DNA of 64,000 bases from ATZT02 sp046048135 (GTDB lineage Bacteria; Actinomycetota; Actinomycetes; S36-B12; UBA5976), in NCBI GenBank assembly GCA_046048135.1, contig JBJOGR010000044.1, positions 19,936-83,935 on the forward strand, read 5' to 3'. The position numbers and the translations under genes were made by a program. The notes beneath the pieces are model-generated. The model was not told the DNA's origin. It ran no database searches and saw only the letters and a list, made by a program, of their open reading frames with translations. Shown here one piece after another: positions 8,858-17,980 of this stretch. How positions within the stretch are numbered: the stretch's first letter is position 1; each line of letters starts with the position of its first letter.

Positions 8858-10597
8858 ATGAAGTTAAATTCACGCACCAAATTCGGTGTTGTGGTTGCAG
8901 CTAGCGCATTGCTGTTATCAGCATGCGGTGGTGGAAGTGGAACTTCAGCTGGTGGAACTGGTGAAGCAAGTCAAGGTGGAACTATTACCTTCTTGACAAT
9001 TGCAGAACAGTTCAACCACGTTGATCCACAACGTAACTACACAGGTCAAGATCTTGCATTCTTTGGAGGGTTTGTAAACCGTACATTAACTTCGTACGCT
9101 TACGAACAAGGTCCAGCAGGTGCAGAACTTGTAGCTGATATGGCAACAGATACCGGTACAACTACCGATGGTGGAAAGACCTGGTCTTTCACACTTCGTG
9201 ATGGTCTTACTTGGGAAGATGGCAGCGAAGTAACTTGCCAAGATGTTGCATACGGAACAAGCCGTGTATTTGCAACCGACATTATCGTTGATGGTCCAAC
9301 ATATGCAATTTCATATTTGGATATTCCAAAAGATGCCGAAGGCAATAGCCAATATCCAGGCCCATACAAAGCAACAGCTGAACAACAAGCTTTGTATGAC
9401 AACGCAGTTTCATGCGATGGCAAAACAATCACATTCAAGTTGAACAAAGTTGTTGCTGACTTCAACTACACAGTGACCTTGCTTGCATTTGCACCAGTAC
9501 CAAAAGCTAAAGACACTGGTGAAAAATATGATGACGCTGTTGTTTCAAATGGACCATACAAAATTGAGTCTTATGTAAAAGCTCAAAATATGACATTGGT
9601 TCGTAACGAAAACTGGAATCCAGACTCAGATCCATTGCGTAAAGCTTATCCAGACAAGATCGTGGTTAACTTTGCTCAAGATCAAGCAGTTATTGATTCA
9701 CGTTTGATCGCATCTGCAGGTGATGATGCATTCGCAGTATCACTTGATGGAATTCAAACTGAAAATCTTCAAACAATTTTCGGTGATGACCAATTTGCAG
9801 ATCGTCGTGTAAACGAACAAGATCCATATGCAATCTATACCGCATTAAATGTTAAGAAATTACCTTGCTTGCCTGTAAGAAAAGCAATCTTCTTAGCACT
9901 TGATCGTGAAGCATTAAGAACTGCTAATGGTGGCGAATATGTAGGTGACTTGGCTGACGGATTTATTTCCCCAACCTTGGCAACTGATTATGCGCCAAAC
10001 ACACTTCCTGAAGGTCTACAAGATGCAGGAAATCCAGAAGCAGCGATTGCTGAATTAGAAAAAGCTAAAACTGAATGTCCAGATGTTTATGCAAAAGCAA
10101 CTGGCGAAGGTTTAGTTTTTGATCATCCAGATACACCACAATGGGCAAAAAATGCTGCAGTGTGGATTGAATCTATAAAAGAAGCAGGCATCGTAATCAA
10201 ATCAAATCCAATTGAGCCAGGTAAGTACTACTCAGTTGTGATGGATACAGCGCTTCAAGGCGACATAAGTCGCGCTGGTTGGGCTGCAGATTGGTTGAAT
10301 GCTTCAACTGTTTTGCCAGAACTTTTTGGTGAAGGTGGATTTAACCTTTCACAAAACCAAGAAGATCCAGCATTTCCTGCATATAAAGCATTGATGGATG
10401 AAGCATTAGCTACAACCGATCGTGCTGCACAAGCAGAAATCTGGAAGAAAGCAAATCAATATGTACTTGACCAAGTTTGGGCAGTTCCAAGCTGGTTTGG
10501 TCGTTCACAAGAATTCCGTGGATCAAAGATTGGCGGAGGTTATTTGTGGTACCCATACGGTTCACATAACTTCGCTTCTCTCTACGTAATTCAATAG
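8858..10597 (+). CDS. Peptide ABC transporter substrate-binding lipoprotein
   Basis: 579 residues, family 5 solute-binding protein. The signal peptide ends in a lipobox (LLSAC, Cys at about 23), followed by a Gly/Ser linker, so the protein should be anchored to the outer face of the membrane. The mature part has the family's DG-x-TW-x-F-x-L-R-D-G-L-x-W-x-D-G segment. A strong TAAGGAG ribosome site precedes the ATG. Arg is mostly CGT and third positions are richer in C and G than in neighbouring genes, a sign of high expression shared with the ribosomal genes here. Hairpin elements on both sides suggest it is expressed above its operon partners. Substrate class (di- or oligopeptide) cannot be told from sequence. 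Confidence 0.93.
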   Translation: MKLNSRTKFGVVVAASALLLSACGGGSGTSAGGTGEASQGGTITFLTIAEQFNHVDPQRNYTGQDLAFFGGFVNRTLTSYAYEQGPAGAELVADMATDTGTTTDGGKTWSFTLRDGLTWEDGSEVTCQDVAYGTSRVFATDIIVDGPTYAISYLDIPKDAEGNSQYPGPYKATAEQQALYDNAVSCDGKTITFKLNKVVADFNYTVTLLAFAPVPKAKDTGEKYDDAVVSNGPYKIESYVKAQNMTLVRNENWNPDSDPLRKAYPDKIVVNFAQDQAVIDSRLIASAGDDAFAVSLDGIQTENLQTIFGDDQFADRRVNEQDPYAIYTALNVKKLPCLPVRKAIFLALDREALRTANGGEYVGDLADGFISPTLATDYAPNTLPEGLQDAGNPEAAIAELEKAKTECPDVYAKATGEGLVFDHPDTPQWAKNAAVWIESIKEAGIVIKSNPIEPGKYYSVVMDTALQGDISRAGWAADWLNASTVLPELFGEGGFNLSQNQEDPAFPAYKALMDEALATTDRAAQAEIWKKANQYVLDQVWAVPSWFGRSQEFRGSKIGGGYLWYPYGSHNFASLYVIQ

Positions 10598-10605
10598 TAA
10601 AAATT

Positions 10606-10638
10606 TTGGGAGCTTACAAGTCATTTGTAAGCTCCCAA
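10606..10638 (+). terminator. Strong hairpin between binding protein and permease
   Basis: Perfect 14-base arms (10606-10619, 10625-10638; left arm TTGGGAGCTTACAA) with a 5-base loop, followed by TTTTAAAG. It lies 9 bases after the binding-protein stop. It could be a leaky terminator or a 3' RNA-stability element limiting expression of the downstream genes. Confidence 0.7.
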
Positions 10639-10657
10639 TTTTAAAGAAAGGTTAAAC

Positions 10658-11650
10658 ATGGCACGTTTTATTGTCAGACGTTTAGCTTTCATGATTGTTT
10701 TACTTTTTGTTGTATCAATCACTACTTTCTTTCTATTTAGTGTTCTTCCCGTAGATCCTGCATCTTTAAGTTGTGGTCAACATTGCACTCCAGAAAAAAT
10801 TGAAGCAAACCGAATTCGTTTAGGTTATGACCAACCAATCCTTACTCAATATTTCACCTATATGAAGGGCATATTTTTTGGAAGAACTTATGGTGAAGGT
10901 GCGCAAGCTTTTTCTTGTCCTGCACCAAGTCTTGGTTATTCCTTTTATCGCGGACAATGTGTTACCTCAATGATTGCAAATGCTTTGCCAGCAACAATTT
11001 CATTAACTTTAGGTGCAGCATTTATTTGGCTAATAATGGGAATAAGTTTAGGCGTTATCTCTGCAGTGAAAAAAGGAAAAGCATTAGATCGTATTAGTAC
11101 TGGTTTTGCCATTTTTGGATTATCAATGCCAACATTTTTTATAGGTTTACTACTTATTTATATATTTATTATTTGGCTTCCAATATTTCCTTTCCCAAGT
11201 TATGTATCAATTTTTGATGATCCTGTGTCTTGGTATCAAACCATGTTTTTACCTTGGTTAACTGTGGCAATAGTTTCTGCAGCCCTTTATACCCGTTTAA
11301 CTAGAGATGGAATGCTCGAAACGATGAGTGAAGATTATGTTCGTTTAGCTATTTCTAAAGGTTTATCTAGAAAAAGAGTTTTATTTAAATATGTTTTAAG
11401 AGGAGCAATTACTCCAATTGTGACTATTGCTGGCTTAGATATTGCTGTTTTATTAGGTGGAGCAATTATTACTGAATCAGTATTTGGTTTACCTGGAATG
11501 GGAAGACTTGCCTTTAATTCAGTTTCAGATTCTGATCTTCCAGTAATTGCAGGAATTACTTTAATAACAGCATTCATTGTAGTTGTGGCAAATGCAATTG
11601 TAGATATTTTATATGCAGTGCTAGATCCTAGAGTAAGACTTGAAGCATGA
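10658..11650 (+). CDS. Peptide ABC transporter permease, DppB/OppB family
   Basis: 330 residues, six membrane spans. It starts with the family's MARFIVRRL and has an N-terminal span, a periplasmic loop with four cysteines (SCGQHC, SCP, QC) and the EAA loop DYVRLAISKGLSRKRVLFKY before the last spans; it ends with VLDPRVRLEA, typical of DppB. AAAGAAAGG precedes the ATG. It forms the membrane channel with the upstream DppC-like permease. Its last codons overlap the ATPase start by 4 bases (ATGA), indicating translational coupling. Confidence 0.94.
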   Translation: MARFIVRRLAFMIVLLFVVSITTFFLFSVLPVDPASLSCGQHCTPEKIEANRIRLGYDQPILTQYFTYMKGIFFGRTYGEGAQAFSCPAPSLGYSFYRGQCVTSMIANALPATISLTLGAAFIWLIMGISLGVISAVKKGKALDRISTGFAIFGLSMPTFFIGLLLIYIFIIWLPIFPFPSYVSIFDDPVSWYQTMFLPWLTVAIVSAALYTRLTRDGMLETMSEDYVRLAISKGLSRKRVLFKYVLRGAITPIVTIAGLDIAVLLGGAIITESVFGLPGMGRLAFNSVSDSDLPVIAGITLITAFIVVVANAIVDILYAVLDPRVRLEA

Positions 11651-12663
11651 GTGAAATTTTAAAAGTAGAGAACTTAAATATTTCTTTTAAAACTGCTGAT
11701 GGAATTGTACGAGCAGTTGATAATTTAAGTTTTTCGTTATCAACTGGTGAAACTCTTGCTGTTGTAGGAGAATCTGGTTCTGGAAAAAGTGTTACAGCAT
11801 CTGCCATTATGGGTTTACTTAATGCTGGAAACGTTGAAATTAGTGGAAATATTGAAGTAAACAAAACAAATATTTTGACTAGTAAAGATTCTGAAGTTCG
11901 AAATATTAGAGGTAAAGATGTGGCGATGATTTTTCAAGATCCACTATCAGCCCTAAATCCTTATTACACAGTCGGAGATCAAATCGGGGAAGCATACCTA
12001 ACTCATCATCCAAAAGCTTCTAAAGAGGAAGTAAACAAAAAAGTATTAGATGTAATGAAAAAAGTTGGAATTCCTGAAGTTGAAAAAAGAATAAATTCTT
12101 ACCCACATGAATTTTCAGGAGGCATGAGACAAAGAGTTGTTATTGCCATTGCTTTAATCAATGATCCTAAAGTTTTAATAGCTGATGAGCCAACGACTGC
12201 ACTAGATGTAACAGTTCAAGCACAAATTTTAGATTTAATGAGAGAACTTCAAAAGCAAAGCAATACTGCCATTATTTTAATTACTCATGATTTGGGTGTA
12301 GTGGCAGAAATGGTTAATCGAGTTTTAGTTATGTATTCAGGAAGAGCTATAGAAATAGCAAATGTAGATTCAATATTTGAATCACCAAATCATCCTTATA
12401 CAAAAGGATTATTAAGTGCTGTACGAAGTTTAGACACTGAAGTACACGCCAAATTAGAAACAATTCCTGGAACTCCGCCATCTTTATTAAATATTCCAAA
12501 AGGCTGTTCTTTTAATCCTCGTTGCGGATTTAAAAAATGGGTTGGTCCAAAATGTGAAACCGAAAAACCAGAATTACACCAAATAGAAAATAACTACAGT
12601 GCCTGTCATTTAAGTGCTGAAGATATAAAAAGAATGAATAATCAAGAAATGCCGGTTGCTTAA
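11647..12663 (+). CDS. Peptide ABC transporter ATPase, DppD/OppD family
   Basis: 338 residues. ABC ATPase with Walker A GESGSGKS (about 42-49), Q-loop FQDP, signature FSGGMRQR, Walker B VLIADEPTTALD and the switch histidine in ITHDLG. The C-terminal oligopeptide/dipeptide domain has the cysteine cluster seen in this subfamily (GCSFNPRCGF, KCETEKPE, CHL). It pairs with the next ATPase to energise the importer. ATGA overlap upstream; the next start codon follows its stop directly. Confidence 0.95.
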   Translation: MSEILKVENLNISFKTADGIVRAVDNLSFSLSTGETLAVVGESGSGKSVTASAIMGLLNAGNVEISGNIEVNKTNILTSKDSEVRNIRGKDVAMIFQDPLSALNPYYTVGDQIGEAYLTHHPKASKEEVNKKVLDVMKKVGIPEVEKRINSYPHEFSGGMRQRVVIAIALINDPKVLIADEPTTALDVTVQAQILDLMRELQKQSNTAIILITHDLGVVAEMVNRVLVMYSGRAIEIANVDSIFESPNHPYTKGLLSAVRSLDTEVHAKLETIPGTPPSLLNIPKGCSFNPRCGFKKWVGPKCETEKPELHQIENNYSACHLSAEDIKRMNNQEMPVA

Positions 12664-13635
12664 ATGAGTACAGTTTTAGAAGTTAAAAATTTAGTTAAAA
12701 AATTTCCTTCTGGTAAAAAAGGATTTTTTTCAAAACCTGTTGGTTTTGTTCATGCGGTGGATGAAGTTTCTTTAAAAATTGAAGCCGGTCAAACTTTGGG
12801 AGTGGTAGGCGAATCAGGATGTGGCAAATCTACTTTGGGAAGAGTTATGACTCATTTACTTCCTGCAACTAGTGGACAAGTTTTACTCAATGGTCAAGAT
12901 GTAACTTTTGCAAAAGGGGAACAGTTAAATCAAATGCGAAGAACTGTGCAAATGATTTTTCAAGATCCTTACTCATCCTTAAACCCAAGACATACTGTTG
13001 GTCGAATAGTGGAAATGCCTTTGTTAGTGCAAAAAATAAATCCACCTATGGGAAGAAAAAAGAAAGTTCAAGAATTACTTGAATTAGTTGGATTAAACCC
13101 TGAGCACTATAACCGTTATCCTCACGAATTTTCTGGGGGACAAAGACAAAGAATTGGTATAGCTAGAGCACTTGCTTTAGAGCCAAAAATAATTATTGCT
13201 GATGAACCTGTTTCAGCACTTGATGTTTCAATTCAAGCTCAAATTTTAAATTTATTACAAGATCTGCAAAAACAACTTGGTCTTTCATATTTATTTATTG
13301 CTCACGATTTATCTGTTGTTAAACACGTTTCAGATCGCGTTGCTGTTATGTATTTAGGAAAAATAGTTGAAGAAGCATCAAGTAAAGATCTTTATTCAAA
13401 CCCGCAACACCCTTATACAAAAGCCTTGATGAGTGCAGTTCCAGAAGCAAATCCTAAAAATAGAAAACAAAGAATTCTATTAACAGGAGATGTGCCTTCA
13501 CCTATAAATCCACCTTCTGGATGTCGATTTAGAACAAGATGTTGGAAAGCACAAGATATTTGTGCAACAAACGAACCTCAATTAATTCAAATTAGTACAA
13601 ATCAAAAAGTGGCTTGTCACTTTCCTGGTAATTAA
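12664..13635 (+). CDS. Peptide ABC transporter ATPase, DppF/OppF family
   Basis: 323 residues. Walker A GESGCGKS, Q-loop FQDPYSSLNPR, signature FSGGQRQR, Walker B IIIADEPVSALD and switch AHDLSV are all intact. The C-terminal part carries the GCRFRTRC and ACHFPG cysteines of this family. The ATG follows the stop of the first ATPase without a gap. The stop is shared with the convergent peptidase gene through the palindrome TTAA. Confidence 0.95.
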   Translation: MSTVLEVKNLVKKFPSGKKGFFSKPVGFVHAVDEVSLKIEAGQTLGVVGESGCGKSTLGRVMTHLLPATSGQVLLNGQDVTFAKGEQLNQMRRTVQMIFQDPYSSLNPRHTVGRIVEMPLLVQKINPPMGRKKKVQELLELVGLNPEHYNRYPHEFSGGQRQRIGIARALALEPKIIIADEPVSALDVSIQAQILNLLQDLQKQLGLSYLFIAHDLSVVKHVSDRVAVMYLGKIVEEASSKDLYSNPQHPYTKALMSAVPEANPKNRKQRILLTGDVPSPINPPSGCRFRTRCWKAQDICATNEPQLIQISTNQKVACHFPGN

Positions 13636-15704
13636 TTCAAATATTTATTAAAGAAATCTAATTGAATTTTAAGTAAGTTCTCTGTAATTACTTCTTGAGG
13701 AGTCATATGACTTACTCCAGAAAGTGGCATAAATTCATGAAGTTTTGCATGAGTTAAAAGTTCTTGCGAAAACTTCAGGGAATGGGTAGCTAAAACATTG
13801 TCATCAGCTAAGCCATGAATTATTAAAAGTGGTCTACTTAATTTCTCTGCTTTATTAATTAATGAAAAATCATCATATTTTTTAGTATCTAGATTTGGAT
13901 TTCCTAAATATCTTTCTGAATATGCAGTGTCATACCAACGCATATCTGTGACAGGTGCACCAGCAATTGCTGCATGAAATCTTTCTGGAGCATCAAGTAC
14001 AGCAAGGGCTGCAAAATAACCACCAAATGACCAGCCAGTGATTCCAACTTTTCCTAAATCTAAAACATTAGGAAACTTTTTATTTAGTTCATCCATAACG
14101 GTAATTTGATCTTGAAGAATTTTTTCACTCCAATTTTCAAAGATTTCAAACTCCCAGTTTTTTCCTCTTCCAGGAGTACCACGATTATCAGCTACAACAA
14201 CTGCATAGCCTTGGTCTGCTAACCATTGATCAGTTAGAAATAAAGAAGCGTTTTTTAAACAATTTGCAAAATGCGGACCGCCATAAGGAGCAAAAATTAC
14301 TGGTAGCTTTTTATCATGTTTATACCAAGTGGGAAGTATTAAAGCTGCTGAAATATTGGCTTTACCTAAATCAAAAAATTCAATTCGTGGATTAAATTCA
14401 ATTATTTCCTGCTCTTCCTTAATTTCTATATCTTTTTTGCCATCAGAGATTATGATTTTTCGATACCAGCTTTTTTCATTTTGTTCAATTAGTAGTGTCA
14501 AATGACCTTTTCTAGATCCTGTTACAAACCCGTCTGAATTTCCTACATGTGAAACTTGGCCTTTCCAATCAACATGAAGTAAAGAGGAACTATTTTGATG
14601 CTTACTAAATTGCAGAAAAATTCCTGAATCATCGATATTTAAAATACTTCTAACTTCAATTTCCTTGCTAGTTACTGCTAATCCATCAATAAATAACTGT
14701 CTTTTATCTTCACCATCAATAACTACTAAATGATCTTTGAACACTCTTGGTGAACCATGCTCAACCTCTATCCAAAAAGGATGAGTTTTTGACCATAAAT
14801 CAGTTATTTTATTACTAGTTAAATCAAATTCTCTTAAAACCATATTTTTTTGGTCTCTGGAAAGAAGAGTTAAATTTACTTTATTTTCGAAACTAAAATC
14901 GACATCTGTAACGTATTCAAATTCGTTTTTATTAAACTCCAATTTGGATAAATTACCCTTCAAATCAACCACAAAAAAGTCACAATTTGGATTATTTGTT
15001 CCAGCAAATGGATATCTATGTGTTCTTACTGGATCTTTAGGATTTGTTGGATCAGCCAAATTAACTAGTTCTACATCATTTTCATCTACTTTTTCAACAA
15101 CAAGTTTTGACGAGTCTTTGCTCCACCAAAAACCTCGGTAACGATTTAACTCTTCAGCACTTATAAAATCAACAAGTCCAAAGGTTATATTTTCTTCTTT
15201 GTTTTCAATTAAATATCTACCTTCTTTTTCCTCTATTGAGTAAATATATAAACCTGTATTAATAACTCCTGCGATAAATTTTCCATCTGGTGATATTCGT
15301 GGATCAATGATTGGTCCTGGAATATCTAGTTGCGTAATTTTTAGATCAATTAGATTCAAGAACCAAAGTTCACCATTTAAGGGAAAGCATAGAGATTGAC
15401 CAAGATCATCTAGTGAAAAATTTGTAATACCAGAACCAGATTCTCTTAATCTTTCTCTTCTGGCTTTTTCTTCTTGCGGTAAAAAATCCTCATTCTTAAT
15501 TTTCAATTTACTTGGATCAACAAGGCAAGTTATTTCTTCAGTATCAATTGAAAGTGAAAATATAGCTAGTCGGGCATCATTTTTTGAAATATTTTTTAAG
15601 AAATATACCTTGTTTGTTTCTGGGGAAAGAGAGAAATTCCTGATGCGACCTAAAGTGAAACGTTTAGTTTCTGCAAATTGTTTAGGAAAATTTGGCCACC
15701 TCAT
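13632..15704 (-). CDS. S9-family serine peptidase (dipeptidyl-peptidase IV-like)
   Basis: About 690 residues. The N-terminal two thirds look like a DPP4-type beta-propeller; the C-terminal third is an alpha/beta-hydrolase with nucleophile GWSFGG, an acid in LADDNV and a His in GVSHMT, completing a Ser-Asp-His triad. No signal peptide, so it is probably cytoplasmic. Such enzymes remove dipeptides from oligopeptides, which fits the importer encoded next to it. Start is ATG 15704; the GTG just before it at 15707 is equally possible. It diverges from mshB with a gap under 40 bases. Confidence 0.9.
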   Translation of the reverse strand: MRWPNFPKQFAETKRFTLGRIRNFSLSPETNKVYFLKNISKNDARLAIFSLSIDTEEITCLVDPSKLKIKNEDFLPQEEKARRERLRESGSGITNFSLDDLGQSLCFPLNGELWFLNLIDLKITQLDIPGPIIDPRISPDGKFIAGVINTGLYIYSIEEKEGRYLIENKEENITFGLVDFISAEELNRYRGFWWSKDSSKLVVEKVDENDVELVNLADPTNPKDPVRTHRYPFAGTNNPNCDFFVVDLKGNLSKLEFNKNEFEYVTDVDFSFENKVNLTLLSRDQKNMVLREFDLTSNKITDLWSKTHPFWIEVEHGSPRVFKDHLVVIDGEDKRQLFIDGLAVTSKEIEVRSILNIDDSGIFLQFSKHQNSSSLLHVDWKGQVSHVGNSDGFVTGSRKGHLTLLIEQNEKSWYRKIIISDGKKDIEIKEEQEIIEFNPRIEFFDLGKANISAALILPTWYKHDKKLPVIFAPYGGPHFANCLKNASLFLTDQWLADQGYAVVVADNRGTPGRGKNWEFEIFENWSEKILQDQITVMDELNKKFPNVLDLGKVGITGWSFGGYFAALAVLDAPERFHAAIAGAPVTDMRWYDTAYSERYLGNPNLDTKKYDDFSLINKAEKLSRPLLIIHGLADDNVLATHSLKFSQELLTHAKLHEFMPLSGVSHMTPQEVITENLLKIQLDFFNKYLN

Positions 15705-15728
15705 CACATATATATTCTGCTCGTTGCG

Positions 15729-15734
15729 TAATCT
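15729..15734 (+). promoter_or_regulatory. mshB -10 box, probably leaderless
   Basis: TAATCT ends 7 bases before the mshB ATG at 15742. No ribosome site is present and the -35 is not clear. Confidence 0.4.
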
Positions 15735-15741
15735 GTTACTT

Positions 15742-16620
15742 ATGTCGAGTCACCGCTTATTACTAGTGCACGCTCATCCTGATGATGAAACTATCGGTAC
15801 CGGAATAACAATGGCAAAGTATGCACAAATGGGTGCTCAAGTAACTCTTGTGACTTGTACAAGTGGAGAAGAAGGCGAAGTTTTAGTAAAAGAATTAGAG
15901 CATCTAGCTTCTAATAAAGAAGATAAATTAGGGAAACATAGACAAACTGAATTGAAGAATGCCATGAAGGCATTAGGAATTTCAGATCATCGATTTTTAG
16001 GAACTGCAGGTAAATATAGAGATTCAGGAATGATTGGAACAGAGCCAAACAATAGAAAAGATTGTTTTTGGCAAGCAGATTTACAAACTGCAAGCGATGA
16101 TTTAGTGAAAGTTATTAGAGAGGTAAAGCCACAAGTTGCAATAACTTACGATGATTTTGGCGGATATGGACATCCAGATCATATAAAAGCTCATCGCATA
16201 ACTCACTACGCAATTGAATTAGCAAGTATTGAAAGTTATAAACCCGAACTTGGAAGCCCTTGGGAAGTTGCAAAAATATATTGGACAGCCATTCCAAAAT
16301 CTCAAATGCAAAAAGGTATTGAAGCTTTAGCAAGTTCAGGAGGATCAAAGTTTTTTGGAGTTGACTCTGCAGATGAATTACCTTTTGTTTTGGAAGATAA
16401 ATACGTAACAACAAGAATTGATGGTCAAGATTTAGTTAATAAAAAACTAGAAGCACTCAAAGCTCATGCAACTCAAGTTCAAGACACTGGACCTTTTTTT
16501 CAAATGGCAGAAATTATAGGACCAGAAGCATTAGGTGTGGAATTCTTTAGATTGGTTAAAGGAAAAAGAACTTCAAGAGAGCTTGAAACTGATTTGTTTA
16601 GTGGACTAGATGCAAAATAA
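15742..16620 (+). CDS. mshB: GlcNAc-Ins deacetylase (mycothiol biosynthesis)
   Basis: 292 residues from ATG 15742 (MSSHRLLLVHAHPDDE). PIG-L-type zinc deacetylase: AHPDDE (11-16) and GGYGHPDH supply the metal ligands. The CTSGEEGEV and DHRFLG segments fit MshB better than the related mycothiol-conjugate amidase Mca. The enzyme removes acetate from GlcNAc-inositol, a step in making mycothiol, the actinobacterial thiol. The frame extends upstream to 15610, but that part lies inside the divergent peptidase gene and is not conserved. It overlaps the next gene by 11 bases. Confidence 0.92.
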   Translation: MSSHRLLLVHAHPDDETIGTGITMAKYAQMGAQVTLVTCTSGEEGEVLVKELEHLASNKEDKLGKHRQTELKNAMKALGISDHRFLGTAGKYRDSGMIGTEPNNRKDCFWQADLQTASDDLVKVIREVKPQVAITYDDFGGYGHPDHIKAHRITHYAIELASIESYKPELGSPWEVAKIYWTAIPKSQMQKGIEALASSGGSKFFGVDSADELPFVLEDKYVTTRIDGQDLVNKKLEALKAHATQVQDTGPFFQMAEIIGPEALGVEFFRLVKGKRTSRELETDLFSGLDAK

Positions 16621-16960
16621 AGTAATTAATCTATTTACTTCAATTTTTCTTGGAGTATTAGTATCCTTGTTCGGTGGTTTTTTACAAGCTGCAAAATATA
16701 AATTTTTCATAAATATTCCTTGGGGATTTGCACTTTACCTATTGATTTTTATTTTTGCTATTAGATATATAAGGCAAAATTTCCAATCAAGATTTAATGT
16801 GATTGCATTTTCTCTTGGTTGGCTCTTTATTGCACTTTTAATGAGTGTTCGTTTAACAGCAGGAGATTTAGTTTTAACTAATAATCTAACGGCAATTATT
16901 TATTTGATTGGATCGGTAATAATTTTGGCGGCAATGTCAACATTACCTATTAAGAAATAA
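16610..16960 (+). CDS. Small membrane protein, DUF6113-like
   Basis: 116 residues with four hydrophobic segments (about 7-25, 33-50, 60-78 and 90-110) and a basic tail (PIKK). It overlaps the 3' end of mshB, so it is co-translated with it. Actinobacteria commonly have a small four-span protein here, which I know as DUF6113; the assignment rests on position and topology. Function unknown. One base separates its stop from the convergent coiled-coil gene. Confidence 0.75.
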   Translation: MQNKVINLFTSIFLGVLVSLFGGFLQAAKYKFFINIPWGFALYLLIFIFAIRYIRQNFQSRFNVIAFSLGWLFIALLMSVRLTAGDLVLTNNLTAIIYLIGSVIILAAMSTLPIKK

Positions 16961-16961
16961 T

Positions 16962-17834
16962 TTAGATTGAATCTTTAACAGATTGTGTTTTGTCAGCCAC
17001 TGCTTGTGTTTTTTGCTCAAGTTCAGTTGCTACTGCTAAGGCGTCATCTAGTGCTTGGCGAAGAAGTGTTGAGGAAGAAGCAAGAGATCTTCTGACTTTG
17101 GCAGCTTCTGAAGCAACTTTGGCAGCAGCATCTCTTTGAGTTTCTACGTTTTCAATAACACGTTTTCTTTCAGCTTGAGCTTCATCAATTAAACGCTTTG
17201 CTTCAGCTTGAGCCTCAGAACGAGTTCTGGATAGTAATTCTTCTGCTCTTTTAGAAGCATCACTTGTAATTCTTAATTCTTCTGCTTTTGCATTTTCAAG
17301 AATTGTGTTTGCTTCACTTGTTGCAGTTGAAACAATTCTTTTTGCTTCTCTATCTGAAGCATCATATTCATTTTCAGCACGGCTTCTTAAATCTTTAACA
17401 TATTTTTCAGTTTCAGCTCTTAGATTGTTAACTTCTCTATTTGCTTCATCAATTAATTTTACATTTTCTTCTTTAGTTGCAGCCAATTGTGCAGCAGAAG
17501 TTTCTCTAATACCTTGAGCAAGTTTTTCAGCTTCAACCAAAACTGATTGCGCTTTAGATTTTGCAGCTCTAATTAGTGTTGCTGCATCTTCACCAGCAAG
17601 TGCTGTGATTTCAGCATCATCTAGTTCAAAAACATTTGGTCTTTTAGCTAATTGTTTAACTTGTTGTTCTAATTCATTAATTCGTCTGGAGGCACTTGAA
17701 CTTGAGACAACGATGGAACGAGAAAGCCAACTACGATTGTTACTTTTCTTTGAAGGTTGTTCATCTGACCATTCGGATGCAGCTTTGATTACATCGTTTT
17801 CCACTGCTACATCTTCGTTTTCAGTATTTGCCAT
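16962..17834 (-). CDS. Coiled-coil protein of unknown function
   Basis: 290 residues. A hydrophilic N-terminus (about 1-45) is followed by an almost continuous coiled coil rich in A, E, K and R, with repeated A-x-x-E-A and I-x-x-A-x-x-E-A patterns such as AKAEELRITSDASKRAEE and AEAKRLIDEAQAERKR. This resembles DivIVA/Scy-type filament proteins and ATP-synthase b-like coils of actinobacteria, but no DivIVA N-terminal motif is visible, so I name no family. No membrane segment. It diverges from the VanW-family gene. Confidence 0.8.
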   Translation of the reverse strand: MANTENEDVAVENDVIKAASEWSDEQPSKKSNNRSWLSRSIVVSSSSASRRINELEQQVKQLAKRPNVFELDDAEITALAGEDAATLIRAAKSKAQSVLVEAEKLAQGIRETSAAQLAATKEENVKLIDEANREVNNLRAETEKYVKDLRSRAENEYDASDREAKRIVSTATSEANTILENAKAEELRITSDASKRAEELLSRTRSEAQAEAKRLIDEAQAERKRVIENVETQRDAAAKVASEAAKVRRSLASSSTLLRQALDDALAVATELEQKTQAVADKTQSVKDSI

Positions 17835-17980
17835 GTCCCAATTGCTTTCTTTTTAAGTGCTTTGAATTAATAGATTATCGACTTGGCTAAAAATGTGCTA
17901 GTGCTCCCATGCTTTTCACGCTCAAAATGACTCATCTCTAATATTGGAGTTATAGATTTTTAATCAATTTTTTAATTGGG

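Noticed and set aside
15610..15741. Longer mshB start at 15610
   Set aside because: The extra 44 codons lie inside the divergent peptidase gene; family similarity begins at MSSHRLLLVHAHPDDE.
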